Notes under the pieces: model-generated
Seen by the model: only the letters and a program-made list of their open reading frames with translations
What the model was told of the DNA's origin: nothing
The model's database searches: none
Shown here: one piece after another, positions 60,601-64,000 of the stretch
Numbering within the stretch: position 1 is the first letter of the stretch
How the letters are laid out: each line of letters starts with the position of its first letter
Made by a program: the position numbers and the translations under genes
NCBI GenBank assembly: GCA_027919835.1
Contig: JANVFP010000005.1
Location: 186,001-250,000 of the forward strand
Source of the DNA: Lentinula raphanica
Lineage: Eukaryota; Basidiomycota; Agaricomycetes; Agaricales; Omphalotaceae
Direction: 5' to 3'
DNA length: 64,000 bases

Positions 60601-63600
60601 CTGGAAATCGGCAGCCAGGAACTCTTTGGGGCCAATCGCTCCAATGATCTACAAAAACGAATGTCGATAAATTTTCCAACCACCGAAAATTTAGAATCAG
60701 CATACCCTGCCGTTTACGACAATACCGTTTTGACCCGGCTCTATGCCAGTCGAACGGGCGAACCATTGACATGCTTCTATATAAGCTGATTGCACGTTGG
60801 GTTTGCGGTGTTCCAAGTGGTCAAGTTCGAGAGCTGTTTTGAAAGCCTTGACCGTCGAGAATGGTACTTGCGAGTCCGCCGTGTCAAATTCTGTGGAAAC
60901 TTCTCCGTCATCGAGAGCTTGGAGAAGCTGCACAGAAGTGAACCTGGAAAGTTTCTTCCCATCTACTAGGTGAGCAAAGATAGACGAGACGGATATGTCT
61001 TGAGTGGAGTCGTCCGTAGCAGGGTTATGGATAAACGCCAGGCGGGCATTTGAGTCTTTCTCCTTCTCAGACACCGTCAGGGATGATAACAGTAGAAGAG
61101 TGAAGGCCATCACCCACCATCGAAGAAAGCGCTTCCTTCACGAATTCAAGACCATTCTTGGCATCGAGATCTGCTACTACAAATATTGAAACAGGGATAA
61201 CTTCCGAGTCCGTAGGATACACGAAGGCAGACGGTGCGAAGACAGATCCAGATCCGGGAAGAAGCTCAGGTAGACTGATCACATCGAACTCATCCTTGGA
61301 AGGGACGACGAATTTGTTCCTGCGTTTGGCGGTGGTTGGAAGGTCGAAGAAATATGTCGATATCCTCTCGTTATCCTCGTCGGTCAAGTGGCCCATATAT
61401 ATCTACAAAAAGATCAGCTGTGGTTTGGGGCAACGAGATATAGCATACTACCTCTTCCTGTAGGTGCATCAGCTGTCGACTGATCTCTGTCTGCATGTTT
61501 CGAAGGAAGTTCTAGGACTAATGCATGAGGATATCTGAATGTGCACAGAACGAGAATTGCATGCCTCGTCAAAAGTATAATGTTTCCCATTGATGAACCC
61601 ATGCCCAGTAGGCGACGAAGACAGAGTGGCACTCAGACGTTGAGCATACGCCTGTGCACCATCTAGGATTTTGGATTCGGAGGTTTTACCAGATATCACA
61701 GAGTTAAACTCCACTGTAGTTTGATCTATATCCGCGCCGGCTGCAGCCTCCGAAGCCATGAGATTGTCATATTCCCGACGGATGGTAGACCAATCGAAGG
61801 AATCACGAGCACCGGGAAGAGAATAAGGATGAGCGATCTAAGAGTAGAATGAGAACATCAATCAGTTTTTTGTTGCATAGCCGCTACACGGAAGGAGGTC
61901 GAGTACCCGTTTCAGGAAGTGCATGGTAATCTTACGACCAAAGTTGTTCAAGAGGAAGTACACCAATCTTGCCATTTGTGCACCTACGAATACACCGTCA
62001 CATATATAGGTTTCCAGGCATCATGAGTCAACACATACCATCATCCGTCTCTGCAATGGGTACAACACCGAAACGGAAGGGGAGACCTCTTTCAATGATA
62101 GTGTGCATGGTTCCGGCAACAAAAACTAGGTTCGCTGGTCGAGATAGATCAAGCGCAAGAACTACGTTGAACAGGTTGAGTTTGATCATATGGAATTGTC
62201 CAGGATAGAGAGGGCGCAGCAACTTGGACGAAACGTGAGTTCGAGGTTTGCAATCAAAATGGTAGTGCTCTTACGCCAGTTATCGAAGCACCCCAATGAT
62301 TATACCTATGCTGTGATTAGACTGAAAAGAGAAAACAGTGTACGAATCATTCACCTTTTGTCCTTCTCAAGATCATTCCACCATATGATAACATCCCCAC
62401 CCTCAATTCGGTCAGTTGCATCAACTAATCCGTCTAAAACATCCTTACTCTCTTGAGCCAAAGAAAGTATAGGATGTGTTAGTAGCTCAATTGCCTCGCC
62501 TCTCTCAAGACCCAAACTCGTCAAATCCATCATAACTTTTCGCTCTTTCTTCATTAACCGCAACAAGCCAAACGCGTTCAAGTCTTTCTCTGACACAGAA
62601 ACCCCGTTCAACCACATAGCATTCGCACCACCCTGGACACGCAATTGATTCTCGTGTATCTCTTCCGCCAGAGGCTCCTTCACCAAAACACGGCGTGCAA
62701 TAGTTGTCACATATTTGGGAAAGTTTTGGGAAAGATGTAGGAGGGTGAGAAGAGGATTGACGGAGTCCAGGACAAGCTGAGAGGCTTGGTAGCCAATGTT
62801 TTGCAGCTCATCTTCGGTCGGAGGCGTGTTGACATCGGATGCTGTGGAATTTTCTGGGTATTTGTCCAGGAGAGAGAATATGGGATCGATAACAGCGGTC
62901 TCAATCTCGATATCGTCTAAACGAGAACGGTCATCCTGTTGAACACCCAGATGTCTGTCGTCCAGTGCGAGATAGTCCATTTTCTTGAGGTCTAGAGCGA
63001 CACTGTATCCTGAAAGATAGCTTCGTTTTGAGGGGTCGATATTTCCTGGTGGGACATGTCTAACGATGTACTCGATACGTGGTTCCGCATTATACGCCAA
63101 CTTCATCAAATAGGTGTGTAGTTCACGAAAATTTGGAGAGGACAAGGAGGCGTATAGGATGGCAGATCGTGGTGGAGTCTCTAGACGACCATTTACAGGC
63201 GGGTATATGTGGTCGAAAGGTAAGATTTTGGGTCTTGTATAGTTTGAACTGCGGCAGAACTCAGCTCACATCCCGAGTTAAGATGGGATTAAGACTCACG
63301 AATGATTTTCCGTTGAATCTATAGTGTCTAACCCAGCCAGTTGTGCCAATGATTCCACATCACAGACTACTGTGCCATACCATTCTACCCATGAACCGCA
63401 TCCCTCGTGGTAAGCAGTTGCTCCGACAGACTCCGTGTAGTGATGATAGAAGGCCTGAATCTTCGGCGTAGCAGCGTGAAGAGCGAGATTCATTTCAATA
63501 AATGCTAAACTGCCCGGTTCAGAGAATAAACCCATGTCTGTCGCGACTTGAAGCGACGATGAATAAACAGCCTCGGGGGTTTCATCTGGAGTGATAGTCA

Positions 63601-63843
63601 CCACTTCTGGGTCTGTGACTCGATCAAGAAAAGGAAAGAATGCTGCGGGATTGTCTAATGCGACGCTTTCACTGGATGATGATCAGACAATGGGACATTT
63701 ACAACGGAAACTAAAGGAAGCACATACACGACTTCTACTAGGAATGGAGGGGCAGGCCACGACGTTCTGAGAGAGACCTTGACTGGAGGACTTGCTGCAG
63801 CAAGCAAGCCCAATGGTGAGAGAAGAGAAAGAGACCAAAGCAT
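57678..63843 (-). CDS. UGGT: UDP-glucose:glycoprotein glucosyltransferase (ER folding sensor)
   Basis: This enzyme reglucosylates misfolded N-glycoproteins in the ER lumen so that lectin chaperones can rebind them. It starts with a signal peptide ([18 protein letters not shown]; start complement of 63841-63843). A long region of thioredoxin-like domains follows, for example [13 protein letters not shown] and [19 protein letters not shown]. The C-terminal family GT24 catalytic domain has [40 protein letters not shown], the metal-binding DAD in [20 protein letters not shown], and [20 protein letters not shown]. Late exons give EDWLW-intron-CETW and the final EIRDEL with TAG at 57678-57680. RDEL is an ER-retention signal of the KDEL/HDEL class. 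About 20 introns are present. Size (roughly 1,600 residues) is normal and I saw no disabling change. Confidence 0.93.
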
Positions 63844-64000
63844 AGCAGTAACGTTCGAGCTTAAGCAGGCATAAAGGGATTGTGATTGAAAACAGATGAG
63901 CCACGAAATAGACACGTCTCCATAGAAAAGCTAAATAAGCGCTCATGGTAAATAAGCGCCCCAGAATCACACTCATCGCGGGTCCGCAAAAAAGTTTGCT
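63844..64000. promoter_or_regulatory. UGGT promoter region, truncated by window edge
   Basis: This holds 157 bp upstream of the UGGT start. A CCACG word at about 63900, near ATTG at about 63879, vaguely recalls an ER-stress element but does not match the consensus spacing. No TATA box is seen. Confidence 0.35.

Overview
This window is nuclear DNA from a filamentous basidiomycete, most likely an Agaricomycete. Nearly every gene is split by short introns (about 45-85 bp, GT...AG). The gene set includes DUF6534 membrane proteins, polyporopepsin-type aspartic proteases, F-box families and a Pma1-type proton pump. All calls come from reading exons by eye. Exon joins were accepted when phase and family motifs both carried across the junction. 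No database search was possible, and the species is not identified.

Left part (1-27.6 kb) is a dense housekeeping block. It holds a DUG3-like class II glutamine amidotransferase (1301-3057, +), a membrane-anchored pepsin-fold protein that has lost its catalytic motifs (3287-5448, -), a P58IPK/DNAJC3-like ER J-protein (6034-7917, -), condensin subunit CND3 (8189-12371, +), a DUF6534 seven-helix protein (12623-14785, -), a short-chain/epimerase-type reductase (16035-17470, +) and a secreted protein of unknown function (17734-18868, -). These are followed by two closely related acyltransferase-fold genes arranged head to head (19549-21297 and 22137-23890), an M17 leucyl aminopeptidase (24042-26461, +) and an S33 proline iminopeptidase-like enzyme (26613-27583, -).

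Middle part (28-51 kb) is a duplicated and decaying accessory region. An approximately 4 kb tandem segmental duplication gives two intact polyporopepsin-like proteases. It also carries one intact RRM gene (35753-37083) and one degenerate RRM relic (31660-32040). Two F-box genes are dispersed duplicates, and the second carries a premature stop. An ABCC transporter relic and an RBBP4/Hat2 WD40 relic are broken by stops, frameshifts and deletion. Between them lie a candidate 1,024 bp terminal-inverted-repeat element with an 8 bp target duplication, direct repeats of about 1 kb containing a recurrent hairpin, and a 183 bp inverted-repeat element.

Right part (51-64 kb) is again conserved: the plasma-membrane H+-ATPase (51361-54714, -), a gene-poor 3 kb gap, and a full-length UDP-glucose:glycoprotein glucosyltransferase ending in RDEL (57678-63843, -). 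UGGT and the DNAJC3-like J-protein both serve ER protein folding. The other genes show no obvious shared pathway, although six loci encode peptidase-fold proteins or enzymes of peptide/glutathione turnover.
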